Assembly (NCBI RefSeq): GCF_018390635.1
Contig: NZ_JAHBGE010000007.1
Coordinates: 1 to 64,000 of the forward strand
Origin: Ancylobacter lacus
Lineage (GTDB): Bacteria > Pseudomonadota > Alphaproteobacteria > Rhizobiales > Xanthobacteraceae
Direction of reading: 5' to 3'
Length of the DNA stretch: 64,000 nt
In this document: positions 24,765 through 33,142 of the stretch, in pieces
Layout: every line of letters starts with the position of its first letter
Numbering within the stretch: the first letter of the stretch is position 1
Made by a program: the position numbers and the translations under genes
Notes under the pieces: model-generated
Told to the model about the DNA's origin: nothing
The model's database searches: none
Seen by the model: the letters and a program-made list of their open reading frames with translations, nothing else

Positions 24765-24789
24765 GGGCCGGGGCCCAAAGCCCCGGCCC
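24765..24789 (-). other. 10-bp intercistronic stem-loop after the betaine-type binding-protein gene
   Basis: Arms GGGCCGGGGC (24765-24774) and GCCCCGGCCC (24780-24789) pair around a five-base loop, 39 bases past the binding-protein stop. There is no T-run. It is probably an mRNA-stabilising or partially terminating structure that lets the binding protein be made in excess. Confidence 0.6.
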
Positions 24790-24828
24790 GCCATGTGCCG
24801 GTGTGGTCCGTTGACGGTTCGCCGCGCC

Positions 24829-25740
24829 TTACTTCGGAATGAAGCCCTTTTCCTTCAGGTACATCTCGGCGACCTTCTCGATGTCCAGCCCGTCAATGTC
24901 CGCCTGTCCGTTCAGCTTGATCTGCGTTTCGGTATCGAGCGAGTTGGTCACCGCCTCGATGGCGGGGCCGATTTCCGGGTGCTTTGCCAGCACATCGTCG
25001 CGCACGGTGATGGCCGCGTTGTAGGCAGGGAAGAACAGCTTGTCGTCGTCGAGCACGGCGAGCCCGATCTTGCCGATGCGGGCATCGGTGGCGAAGGCGA
25101 CGATGACGTCGACGGAGCCCGAATCCACCGCCGTGTACATCAGGCCGATCTCCATTGGCTTGATCGCGCCGAACTTGAAGCCGTAATGCTTGCTCATGCC
25201 GGGATAGCCGTCGAGCGGGCGGGCCGCGAACTCGACGGAGGAGCCGAGCGTCCACTTCGGCGCCTGCGCGGCGAGGTCGGAAATCGTCTTGATGTTCAGC
25301 TCCTTGGCCTTGTCCCCCTTCAGGGCCAGCGCGTAGGTGTTGTTGAAGCTGGTGGGGGCGAGCCAGGTAATCTTGTACTTGTCCTTGTAGCCGTCGCGGA
25401 CGACCTCATAGGCCTTCTTCGGGTCGGTGATCGGGTCCAGCTTCAGCACATTGGCCAGCGCGTCGCCGGTGTAGTCCGGCAGCACGTCGATCGCGCCGGA
25501 GATGATCGCCTGCTGGGCAATGCCCGTGCCGCCGAGATTGGGGAAGCGCTCCACCGGCAGGCCGAGCTTCTTCTCGATCACCAGCGCCGCCATGACGCCG
25601 AGCATGGCCTGCTCGGTGATGTTGGGCCAGCCGATCTTGATCGGCGCCTCGGCCTGGGCGCGGGGCGTCGCCGCGGCTGTGAGAGCGAGCGTGGCCGCGG
25701 CGACGGCGCAGACGGCGCGGCGGGTGAAGAGGCGGTTCAT
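24829..25740 (-). CDS. Glycine betaine/choline-type ABC transporter, binding protein
   Basis: A 303-residue protein of the OpuAC/ProX-OsmF class. After a signal peptide (CAVAAATLALTAAATPRAQA) come IKIGWPNITEQAMLGVMAALVIEKKLG, IISGAIDVLPDYTGDALAN, WLAPTSFNNTYALAL, GLMYTAVDSGSVDVIVAFATDARI and NGQADIDGLDIEKVAEMYLKEKGF. This class binds quaternary ammonium compounds through aromatic residues. It overlaps the upstream CocE-type hydrolase by ATGA. The context is catabolic (hydrolases, demethylase), not osmoprotection. Confidence 0.85.
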   Translation of the reverse strand: MNRLFTRRAVCAVAAATLALTAAATPRAQAEAPIKIGWPNITEQAMLGVMAALVIEKKLGLPVERFPNLGGTGIAQQAIISGAIDVLPDYTGDALANVLKLDPITDPKKAYEVVRDGYKDKYKITWLAPTSFNNTYALALKGDKAKELNIKTISDLAAQAPKWTLGSSVEFAARPLDGYPGMSKHYGFKFGAIKPMEIGLMYTAVDSGSVDVIVAFATDARIGKIGLAVLDDDKLFFPAYNAAITVRDDVLAKHPEIGPAIEAVTNSLDTETQIKLNGQADIDGLDIEKVAEMYLKEKGFIPK

Positions 25741-27797
25741 GCGTTCTGTTCCTCTGGATGTGCGACGACGTTGGCCGCGTCGGGGTTGCGGGTGCCTTCC
25801 CGTGGGATCGTGACGTCCCAGGTTCTTGTCCTGGCGAGGACCTCGCCCTCGAAGAGGTCGAGCCTCGCGGTAATGCGGAAGCTGTCGGCATCGCCGGACA
25901 TATGGGCGAGGCTCTCGGTGCGGACCGACCAGTCGCCGCGCGCCATGGTCATGGTCCAGCCGGTCGCGATGCGGGCGGAGAGCGGGTCGCCGGCCACGAC
26001 CTCATAGGTCTCGTCATTGATCCGGCCGATCACCATGCCGCTCGGCTCGATGCGCTCCTCGCCATAGTCGAGGTGCACCTGCATGCGGCGGATGCCGGAG
26101 ACGAGGTCGCTCGCGAGTTCGCGGCGGAATCGGCCCTCGCGCAGCGTGGTGCGCGGCTCGGCCGGCGGCAGCACCGGCGGGTCCATATCGGGCAGCCGTC
26201 GCGACTGCGCGCCGGGATGCCAGACCGGCAGGGCGAGGCGGCTGGCGCCGGCGAACAGGCTCAGCGTCGCCGCCTCCGGCGCCGGCCAGGCGGTCGGCCA
26301 ATAGGAGGTGGAGACGGCGACGCGGAGGCGATGGCCGGCCTTGAAGCGATGGGCGATGTCGCAGAGCGGGACAGCCACGCAATAGCACTGCCCCGGTACG
26401 AGTGCCGCGAAGCGGTCATGCCCCGCGCTGTGGTTCAGGTTGATGAGGCCGTAGCTCACCCGCGCCGAGCTGCCGTCCGGCGCGACGTCGTTCAGCCGCA
26501 CCGCCACCATGGCCCGCGGCCGGTCCGCTGCCAGTTCAAGGTGCAGCACCGGCTGCCCGATCACCGCGAGGTCAGCGGCGAGCGGGCCGGTGTCGAAGCA
26601 GAGCGCGCGGGCATCGTCCTCGAGCTGGTCGGTGGGCTGGTCGGCGGCAAGGCCATAGGCACACCACTCGCCGGCCCCGAAACCGGCGTCGAGCGGGCTC
26701 AGATGGCGGAGCTCGGCGGCCTGCGGCGGTGCCGCGTGCAGGCCGCCGCCGCCGAGATAGAGCGAGTCGGTCGCGACATCCGGTGAGGGCCATGTGGCAA
26801 AGCCCACCCATTGTCCCGGCCGTTCGGCATGGGAGGCGTCGGCCGGCAGTTCGTCCTGCAGCCAGACCCGCAGCAGCGGGTCGTGATCGACGCCGGTTTC
26901 GCGGCCCTTCAGCCATCGGTCCCACCAGCGCAGGCATTCACCGAGAAAATCGATCCGGGGGCCGGGGACGGCGAGATGGGGGTAATCGTGCCCCCATGGG
27001 CCGATGAGGCCACGGCGCAGGCCGGGCAGGCCGGAGATGAGCCGCGGCACGGCATTGCTGTAGGAATCCGCCCAGCCGCCAACGGCCAGCACCGGCACCT
27101 CGATGCGCGCGTAGTCCTCGCACACCGAGCCATGGCGCCAATAGGCATCGCGCAGGGGATGGCGGGTCCACTCGGCTATGAGCAGCGCGGCGTTGTCGAC
27201 CCGCTCCAGCCACATCGCGCGCCAGCGCTCCCCCACGACCTCGGGGTCCGGCGGGCGGGAGAGGTCGGCGAAGAAGGTTTGCGACCAGGTGAGATTGGCG
27301 CTCAGCGGGCAGCCGCCCATGTAATGGACATCGTCGGCATAGCGATCATCGGTCGAGCCGACGGTGATGATCGCCTTGAGCTGGGGCGGGCGCAGCGCCG
27401 CGACCTGCAGCGCGTTGAAGCCGCCCCAGGAAATGCCCATCATGCCGATATGGCCATCGCACCAGGGCTGGGCGGCGATCCATTCGAGCGCGGCGAGTGC
27501 GTCCGCCTGTTCCTGCGGCGTGTATTCGTCGGCCAGCAGCCCCTCGGAATCGCCGGAACCCCGCAGGTCGATCCGAAGCGCGGCATAGCCGTGGGCGGCG
27601 AAGAAAGGGTGGACGCGGGCATCCCGCGCCGCCATGCCGTCGGACTTGCGGTAGGGAATGTATTCGACGATCGCCGGCACCGGCCCGTCGACACCGGCCG
27701 GCCGCCACAACCGGGCGGCGAGCCGGATGCCGTCCGGCATGGGAATCCACACATGCCGCTCGCAGGCGACCTCGAAGGGGGCGTTCCGGGGCGCCAT
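25737..27797 (-). CDS. CocE/NonD-family serine hydrolase, copy 1
   Basis: A 686-residue X-Pro dipeptidyl-peptidase S15/CocE protein. The alpha/beta-hydrolase part has DGIRLAARLWRP, LRIDLRGSGDSEG, the nucleophile elbow GMMGISWGGFNA, an acid residue in VLAVGGWADSY and the histidine region LIGPWGHDYPH; the C-terminal part is the jelly-roll domain (YGLINLNHSAGHDRFAALVPGQ, RLRVAVSTSYWPTAWP). Known members hydrolyse esters (cocaine esterase) or acyl-amino-acid bonds. It lies between the ABC ATPase (5-base gap) and the binding protein (ATGA overlap), so it belongs to the transporter operon. ATG 27797 gives the normal start. It lacks an obvious signal, so it acts in the cytoplasm. Confidence 0.83.
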   Translation of the reverse strand: MAPRNAPFEVACERHVWIPMPDGIRLAARLWRPAGVDGPVPAIVEYIPYRKSDGMAARDARVHPFFAAHGYAALRIDLRGSGDSEGLLADEYTPQEQADALAALEWIAAQPWCDGHIGMMGISWGGFNALQVAALRPPQLKAIITVGSTDDRYADDVHYMGGCPLSANLTWSQTFFADLSRPPDPEVVGERWRAMWLERVDNAALLIAEWTRHPLRDAYWRHGSVCEDYARIEVPVLAVGGWADSYSNAVPRLISGLPGLRRGLIGPWGHDYPHLAVPGPRIDFLGECLRWWDRWLKGRETGVDHDPLLRVWLQDELPADASHAERPGQWVGFATWPSPDVATDSLYLGGGGLHAAPPQAAELRHLSPLDAGFGAGEWCAYGLAADQPTDQLEDDARALCFDTGPLAADLAVIGQPVLHLELAADRPRAMVAVRLNDVAPDGSSARVSYGLINLNHSAGHDRFAALVPGQCYCVAVPLCDIAHRFKAGHRLRVAVSTSYWPTAWPAPEAATLSLFAGASRLALPVWHPGAQSRRLPDMDPPVLPPAEPRTTLREGRFRRELASDLVSGIRRMQVHLDYGEERIEPSGMVIGRINDETYEVVAGDPLSARIATGWTMTMARGDWSVRTESLAHMSGDADSFRITARLDLFEGEVLARTRTWDVTIPREGTRNPDAANVVAHPEEQNA

Positions 27798-27802
27798 GGT
27801 GC

Positions 27803-28741
27803 TCACCCCGTGCTGGCGCACAGGAGATCGCGGATATGCAGGCTGCCGCCGCCTTCAACCGCGAGAACGTCGCGGCCGGTGTCGAGCATGCGCAGGAAAG
27901 CCGCCTCCAGCGACGCCGTCCGTGCGACCGCCGGCACGTCCGCGGGCGCGGCGTCCGCGCTCATCACCGAGCCGACGGACAGCGTCGAAAGCAGCTTCAC
28001 CAGCCGGTCGTGGCCGATCAGCTCGGCAACGAAAGCGTCCCTGGGATGGCGCAGGATGTCGACCGGCGAGGCGTGCTGGACCAGCCGGCCCGCCCGCATC
28101 ACCGCCACTTTGTCGCCGAGGCGGATCGCCTCGTCCATGTCGTGGGTGACGATGAGGATGGTCTTGCGCACCTTGCGCTGGATCGACAGCAGTTCGTCCT
28201 GCACCCGTACGCGGGTGATCGGGTCCAGCGCACCGAAGGGTTCGTCCATCAGCAGCACCGGCGGGTCGGCGGCAAGCGCCCGGGCGACGCCGACCCGCTG
28301 CTGCTGGCCGCCGGAGAGACTGCGCGGGTAGCGGTCGCGGTGGGTCTCCGGAGCCAGCCCGACCAGGGTCAGCAGCTCGTCGACACGCGCGTCGATGCGT
28401 GCCCGGTTCCAGCCCAGCAGCCTGGGCACGATGGCGATGTTCTCCGCCACGCTCATATGCGGGAACAGCCCGACATACTGGATGACGTAGCCGATCATCC
28501 GCCGCAGGTCCTTCACCGGCATCTGCGAGACCGGGGCGTCGCCCAGCACGATGTCGCCGCCGGACGGCTCGATCAGCCGGTTGACCATCTTCAGGGTGGT
28601 GGTCTTGCCGCAGCCCGAGGGTCCCACCAGCGCAAGGATGGTGCCGGCCTCCACCGTCAGCGACAGCCGGTCCACCGCCGGAGGTGTGCCGGGAAAGGCC
28701 TTGGTGACATCGCGGAAGTCGACCCGGAGCGCCATCGGCAC
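27803..28741 (-). CDS. Betaine/choline-type ABC transporter, ATP-binding protein
   Basis: A 312-residue ATPase of the ProV/OpuCA class. Walker A is GPSGCGKTTTLKMVN; the class-typical GYVIQYVGLFPHMSVAENIAIVP, signature LSGGQQQRVGVARALA, Walker B LLMDEPFGALDP and switch IVTHDMDEA follow. After the nucleotide domain a C-terminal stretch of about 60 residues resembles one CBS-like motif (FLRMLDTGRDVLAVE) rather than the paired CBS domains of osmoregulated transporters. It partners the two permeases immediately upstream (5-base gap). Confidence 0.86.
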   Translation of the reverse strand: MPMALRVDFRDVTKAFPGTPPAVDRLSLTVEAGTILALVGPSGCGKTTTLKMVNRLIEPSGGDIVLGDAPVSQMPVKDLRRMIGYVIQYVGLFPHMSVAENIAIVPRLLGWNRARIDARVDELLTLVGLAPETHRDRYPRSLSGGQQQRVGVARALAADPPVLLMDEPFGALDPITRVRVQDELLSIQRKVRKTILIVTHDMDEAIRLGDKVAVMRAGRLVQHASPVDILRHPRDAFVAELIGHDRLVKLLSTLSVGSVMSADAAPADVPAVARTASLEAAFLRMLDTGRDVLAVEGGGSLHIRDLLCASTG

Positions 28742-28746
28742 GCCTC

Positions 28747-29376
28747 CTATGATACGCGCCGGCTGGCGAGACGCTCCAGCCCGAACAGCAGGTAGTTGAC
28801 GGTGATGGCGAGCAGCGCGGTCAGGCCGGAGCCGATGAGCAGGGGCGTCGCGTCCATGCGGGAAATGCCCTGCAGGATCAGCGTGCCGAGGCTGTCGACG
28901 CCGATGTAGGCGGTGAGCGTCAGCACCGAGACCAGCATCACCGCCGAGATGCGCACGCCCGCGATGACGACGGGCAGCACCGCCGGCACCTCGACCCGCA
29001 GCAGGATCTGCGCGGGGCTCATGCCCATGCCTCGCGCCGCTTCCAGCAGGCGGGGGTCGATGGACGCGAAGCCGCTTGCCGTGTTGCGCAGGATCGGCAG
29101 CACGCCCTTGACGAAGAGCGGGATGAGCGCGCCGGAAATACCGATGCCGAGGAACGGAATGGCGAGCGCCAGCAGCACGATCTCCGGGCAGGCCTGCAGC
29201 ACGTTGACGACCGGCACGATCAGCGTGTCGAGGGTCTTGAAGCGGTAGACCAGCAGGCCGAGCGTCACCCCGATCGCGATGGCGGCGGCGAGCGCGATGG
29301 CGAACAGGATGACGTGCTGTTCCAGCAGATGCAGGATGTTGTCGCCGAAGATGTCGATGTAGTCGGCAAAGCTCAT
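28747..29376 (-). CDS. Betaine/choline-type ABC transporter, permease 2 (OpuCB/YehW-like)
   Basis: A 209-residue permease with about five helices. Family segments are HVILFAIALAAAIAIGVTLGLLV, VNVLQACPEIVLLALAIPFLGIG, IDPRLLEAARGMGMSPAQILLRVEVPAVLPVVIAG (the ATPase-contact loop) and YIGVDSLGTLILQGI. It overlaps the other permease by ATGA. ATG 29376 (MSFADYIDIFGDN) was chosen over a long upstream open frame that is Arg/His-rich noise. Confidence 0.86.
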   Translation of the reverse strand: MSFADYIDIFGDNILHLLEQHVILFAIALAAAIAIGVTLGLLVYRFKTLDTLIVPVVNVLQACPEIVLLALAIPFLGIGISGALIPLFVKGVLPILRNTASGFASIDPRLLEAARGMGMSPAQILLRVEVPAVLPVVIAGVRISAVMLVSVLTLTAYIGVDSLGTLILQGISRMDATPLLIGSGLTALLAITVNYLLFGLERLASRRVS

Positions 29377-30014
29377 GGCGCGATTCCCTGGCGGGCGCGG
29401 GAAAGGCGCTGCTCGGTGAGCTTGAGCAGGTAATCGGCGCCGAGCGCCATCACCAGGACAGGGACGCTGCCGGCCAGCACGAGGTTCCACGACATGATGG
29501 AAATGCCGCGGAAGATGAAGTCGCCGAGCCCGCCGGCGGCGATCAGCGAGGCAAGCGTCACCATGCCGATGGCGTTGACCACCGCGACCCGAAGCCCGGC
29601 GAAGATGACCGGCAGCGCAAGCGGCAGCTCGACCCGGAAAAGCCGGGTGAACCGGCCCATGCCAATGCCGATGGCGACCTCGCGCAGGTTCGGGTCGATG
29701 GTGGAAAGGCCGGTATAGGTGTTCTGCACCACCGGCAGCAGCGAATAGAGCACCACCGCGACGATGGCCGGGAGGATGCCGATGCCGAGCAACGGGATCA
29801 TCAGGCCGAACAGTGCCAGCGTCGGCACGGTGTAGATGACGCTCACCGCGTTCAGCACCACGGCGGCGGCGAGCCGGCTCATATGGCTGAGAATGCCGAG
29901 CGGCAGGCCGATGCCCAGGGCCAGCGCCACCGCCATCAGCGACAATCGCAGATGCCACCATGAGACGGCGAGAATGTCCTCCCAGCGGGTCGCGAGAAAG
30001 TCCAGGAGGCTCAT
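29373..30014 (-). CDS. Betaine/choline-type ABC transporter, permease 1
   Basis: A 213-residue permease paralogous to the next one. It has WWHLRLSLMAVALALGIGLPLGIL, NAVSVIYTVPTLALFGLMIPLLG, IDPNLREVAIGIGMGRFTRLFRVELPLALPVIFAG and IAAGGLGDFIFRGISIM. ATG 30014 overlaps the stop of the upstream CocE-type hydrolase (ATGA), and its own stop overlaps the next permease (ATGA), so the whole set is tightly coupled. The two permeases would form a heterodimeric channel. Confidence 0.86.
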   Translation of the reverse strand: MSLLDFLATRWEDILAVSWWHLRLSLMAVALALGIGLPLGILSHMSRLAAAVVLNAVSVIYTVPTLALFGLMIPLLGIGILPAIVAVVLYSLLPVVQNTYTGLSTIDPNLREVAIGIGMGRFTRLFRVELPLALPVIFAGLRVAVVNAIGMVTLASLIAAGGLGDFIFRGISIMSWNLVLAGSVPVLVMALGADYLLKLTEQRLSRARQGIAP

Positions 30015-32014
30015 TGTGCCGCGCCTGCCGGCTCCCCGCTCGCCGGGGCGCCGGCGCGGGGTGTCTCGATCGTCCACTGGCGGGCAAAGACCCGCGCGCC
30101 GTGTTCGAAGGCGTCATATTCGGCGTGGAGACGCCATCCGGTAGCCGTCGCGGTCAGCGTGCTGCGGGTCTCGATCCGCACGTGCCAGTCGCCGCGGATG
30201 AACTCCGCCTTGCGGCGGGCGGCGGAGACGGCGGCGGAGGGCTGGTCGCGCCGCGTCGTATAGGTCTCGCTGCCGAGCGCGCGCAGCTCCAGCCCGGTCT
30301 CGGCGATGCGGATGGCGCCGAGATTGCGCACCACCTCGACCGTGGCGTCCCCGGTGGCGACGTCGTGGAGAACGCTCAGCCTTCCGCGCGCCGGCGGCTC
30401 GATCACCTCCACCTCCAGCGGCGGCGGCGACCAGGCGGCTCCCAGATCGGGCGGCGATACCGCGTCGCCACGGCGGACCGGCAGGACCAGCGAACCCGCC
30501 CGCAGCGTCACCGTCGCGGCGACCGGCAATGGCATGGCGAGCGGCCAGTAGTGCGTCGACACCGCCAGCCGCAGCTTCTGTCCGGCCGGCACGCGATAGC
30601 CGACCACTTTCAGCGGCACCGTGACCTCGAAGGTCTCGCCCCGCACCAGCGGCGTGCCGGCCGCGAAGCCCTCGCGATGGGCGAGGTTGATGAGGCCATA
30701 GGTGATGCGGGTGCTGGTGCCATCGGGCGCCACCGCCGTGAGGCGAAGGGCAAGGATCGCCTCCGGCTGGTCGACGCTGAGCGTCAGCCTGACCTCGGGG
30801 CGGCCGAGCATTTCGATCGCCGCATCGAGCGGCCGGGAGTCGAAACAGGCGGACCCGGCATCGTCCTCGCGCTGGTCGAGCGGCATGTCCGGGCCCCAGC
30901 CATAGGGACACCATTCGCCCGAGGCGAGGCCGACGGTGCACGGCGAGCTCACCGTCACGGCGACGGGAGTGGCCGCTGCGGCGAGGCCGGCATCCGAGAG
31001 ATGCAGCTCGCGCCGGGCAATATTGGCGCTCGGCCATTCGGCCTCGGCGACCCAGCGCCCGGCCCGCACGTCATATTGCGGCTTTGGCGGCTCGTGCTCC
31101 TGCATCCAGGCGGTGAGCATCGGTTCGGCGTCGATTCCGTTGCCGATGCCCTTGAGCCAGCGGTCGAACCAGCGGACGGCGAGGCTGATGAAATCGAACC
31201 CGGGACCCGGCGTCGCCACATGGGAATAGGCGTGGGCGCCGGGGCCGATCACGCCTTTGCGCGGACCGGGGAGGTTCGAGAGCAGGCGATGCACCGCATT
31301 GGTGTAGCCATCCGCCCATCCCCCAACGGCGAGGACCGGGACGTCGATGCGCGCATAGTCCTCGCAGACCGAGCCCGACTGCCAATAGGCGTCGCGGCTG
31401 GAATGGCGCATCCAGCGCGCGGCCGGCGGCTCGCTGATCGCCTGCATGCGGGCGTGCCACATCTCGCGCCAGCGCGCGCCGACGATGTCCGGGTCCGGCG
31501 GCGGCGCCAGCCAGGTGAACAGGGTGGAGCCGTATTGCAGATTATCGTTCAGCAGCGCGCCGCCCATATAGTGCATGTCGTCGGCGAAGCGATCGTCGGA
31601 ACCGCAGACGGTGACGATGGCTTTCAGCGCCGGCGGGCGGGTGGCGGCGATCTGGAGCGCATTGAACGCGCTCCAGGACAGGCCGATGAGACCGACCGCG
31701 CCGGAGCACCAGGGCTGCGCCGTGATCCAGGCGATCACCTCGTTGACGTCGGCCCATTCCTGCGCGGTGTATTCATCGTCCATCGTACCGTCGGAATCGC
31801 CGGCCCCGCGCATGTCGACCCGCAGTGCCGCGTAGCCCGTTGCCGCAAGGCCGGGATGCAGGATGGCGTCGTCGCCGCGATGGCGGTCACGACGGCGATA
31901 GGGGAGATATTCGAGAACCGCCGGCACCGGACCGCCATTGTCCGGCAACCAGAGCCGCGCGGCCAGGCGGCAGCCATCTTTCAGAACGATCCAGACGGTC
32001 TCTTGGGCGGGCAT
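30011..32014 (-). CDS. CocE/NonD-family serine hydrolase, copy 2
   Basis: A 667-residue paralogue of the 686-residue hydrolase. Motifs are DGCRLAARLWLP, LRVDMRGAGDSDG, the nucleophile elbow GLIGLSWSAFNALQ (the glycine two after the serine is replaced by Ser, and Ala follows), VLAVGGWADGY and GVIGPGAHAYSH, where copy 1 has GPWGH. These changes in the elbow and near the histidine suggest a different substrate or weaker activity. It is the first gene of the collinear cluster, so it would be the most exposed to promoter control. ATG 32014 (MPAQETVWI) fits the family; ATG 32047 adds 11 residues. Confidence 0.8.
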   Translation of the reverse strand: MPAQETVWIVLKDGCRLAARLWLPDNGGPVPAVLEYLPYRRRDRHRGDDAILHPGLAATGYAALRVDMRGAGDSDGTMDDEYTAQEWADVNEVIAWITAQPWCSGAVGLIGLSWSAFNALQIAATRPPALKAIVTVCGSDDRFADDMHYMGGALLNDNLQYGSTLFTWLAPPPDPDIVGARWREMWHARMQAISEPPAARWMRHSSRDAYWQSGSVCEDYARIDVPVLAVGGWADGYTNAVHRLLSNLPGPRKGVIGPGAHAYSHVATPGPGFDFISLAVRWFDRWLKGIGNGIDAEPMLTAWMQEHEPPKPQYDVRAGRWVAEAEWPSANIARRELHLSDAGLAAAATPVAVTVSSPCTVGLASGEWCPYGWGPDMPLDQREDDAGSACFDSRPLDAAIEMLGRPEVRLTLSVDQPEAILALRLTAVAPDGTSTRITYGLINLAHREGFAAGTPLVRGETFEVTVPLKVVGYRVPAGQKLRLAVSTHYWPLAMPLPVAATVTLRAGSLVLPVRRGDAVSPPDLGAAWSPPPLEVEVIEPPARGRLSVLHDVATGDATVEVVRNLGAIRIAETGLELRALGSETYTTRRDQPSAAVSAARRKAEFIRGDWHVRIETRSTLTATATGWRLHAEYDAFEHGARVFARQWTIETPRAGAPASGEPAGAAQ

Positions 32015-32134
32015 GGCGTCCTGTCCGGCGATGTGCAGCTTCCACACTGATACACGCCGGCCTGCGTATCGAAGTGATGTATCCGACCTCGCGCATCAGA
32101 TAGGCGACAGGGAACGGCGCCGGTCGCATCACCG

Positions 32135-32158
32135 TTGTGCAGAATGGAGGGCGCACAA
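32135..32158. promoter_or_regulatory. Inverted repeat TTGTGC-N12-GCACAA upstream of the CocE/betaine-porter cluster
   Basis: Six-base arms TTGTGC and GCACAA are 12 bases apart, about 120 bases upstream of the first gene of the cluster, in the only spacer where its promoter can lie. The overall spacing suits a dimeric regulator such as the GlxA-type protein encoded in the cluster, but no direct evidence links them. Confidence 0.3.
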
Positions 32159-32275
32159 TTAAGGGGCACTGGCGGCCGTCGCGCGGGCTGGACGTACCCA
32201 TGCCGGCACGCGTGCGCCGGCGGGCGCAATGGTGGGCGCCGGTGGCCGCGCGGGCGCGATGACCCCGGTCCGGGT

Positions 32276-33142
32276 CTATTTCCCGGCTTCGCGTCCGAAC
32301 AGCAGCCAGAACGACACACCGATCAGCACCAGGCTGGCGAGCAGGACGAGAGTGGCCAACGCGAAGATCAGCGGCACGTTGGACGAGTGCGAGGTGGCCT
32401 GGGCCCATTCGAACAGCGGCAGCGTCGTCGCCGTTCCGCGCAGCAGGATGGTCCGCGCCAGCTCGTTGAACGACAGCAGGAAGCCGAACAGCGCCGCCGA
32501 CACCACGCCCGGCATGATCAGAGGAAACTCGACATCGACGAAGCGCCGCCAGGGACCGGCCCCGAGATCGGCGGCGGCATCGTTCAATCGCGCGTCGAAG
32601 CGCGTGGTCGTCACCAGCAGCGCCAGCAGGGCGAACGGATAGGCCCAGACGAAATGGGCGAGGAAGACCGACCACCAGCCCAGCCGCAGTCCCAGAAACA
32701 CGCGCAGATAGAGAAAGAGCCCTGCCCCCAGCAGCACGCCAGGAATAAACAGCGGCGCCAGAAAGGCGACGAGAAGGGCGCCGCGCGCCCGGAGCTGCGG
32801 CAGGGTACGCGCCACCAGCAGCCCCGAGGCGGCGCAGGCAAGCCCGACCACCGCGCCACAGCCCATGCTGGCCAGCATCGGACCGACCCATCTCTGGTCG
32901 GTGAACAGCCGGTCGTACCACTCCAGGGTGAAGGGGCCTGGCATCCCGCCGAGCGGATCGGCGCTGACCGACATGATGCCCAGCCAGAGCATCGGCGCAT
33001 AGGTGAGCGCGATCATGCCGAAGCCGCCGAGCGCGGCAAGCCGGCCGAGACGACGCTCCATCTGGCCGGCGCGCACGCGCACGGGACGAACCTCGGGCGG
33101 CATGGCCTCCGCCCTGCGGCCGATGGTGCCGGACGTGCTCAT
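32276..33142 (-). CDS. Polyamine-type ABC transporter, permease (PotC-like)
   Basis: A 288-residue permease with about six helices. Family segments are LTYAPMLWLGIMSVSADPLGG, FLAHFVWAYPFALLALLV, LNDAAADLGAGPWRRFVDVEFPLIMPGVVSAALFGFLLSFNELARTILLRG (the ATPase loop plus the SxxE/F motif) and LPLFEWAQ. A hydrophilic 40-residue N-terminal tail is longer than usual. It overlaps the other permease by ATGA and ends the ABC operon. The substrate class (spermidine/putrescine, gamma-aminobutyrate, opines, or others) is not determined by sequence. Confidence 0.84.
   Translation of the reverse strand: MSTSGTIGRRAEAMPPEVRPVRVRAGQMERRLGRLAALGGFGMIALTYAPMLWLGIMSVSADPLGGMPGPFTLEWYDRLFTDQRWVGPMLASMGCGAVVGLACAASGLLVARTLPQLRARGALLVAFLAPLFIPGVLLGAGLFLYLRVFLGLRLGWWSVFLAHFVWAYPFALLALLVTTTRFDARLNDAAADLGAGPWRRFVDVEFPLIMPGVVSAALFGFLLSFNELARTILLRGTATTLPLFEWAQATSHSSNVPLIFALATLVLLASLVLIGVSFWLLFGREAGK

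Noticed and set aside
27445-28795. + strand frames across the CocE copy 1/ATPase junction
   Set aside because: Arg/Pro-rich shadows of two good minus-strand genes.
30114-31037. 307-codon minus-strand ORF within the second CocE gene
   Set aside because: Different frame of the same strand as a gene with clear motifs; the translation is Arg/Gly noise.
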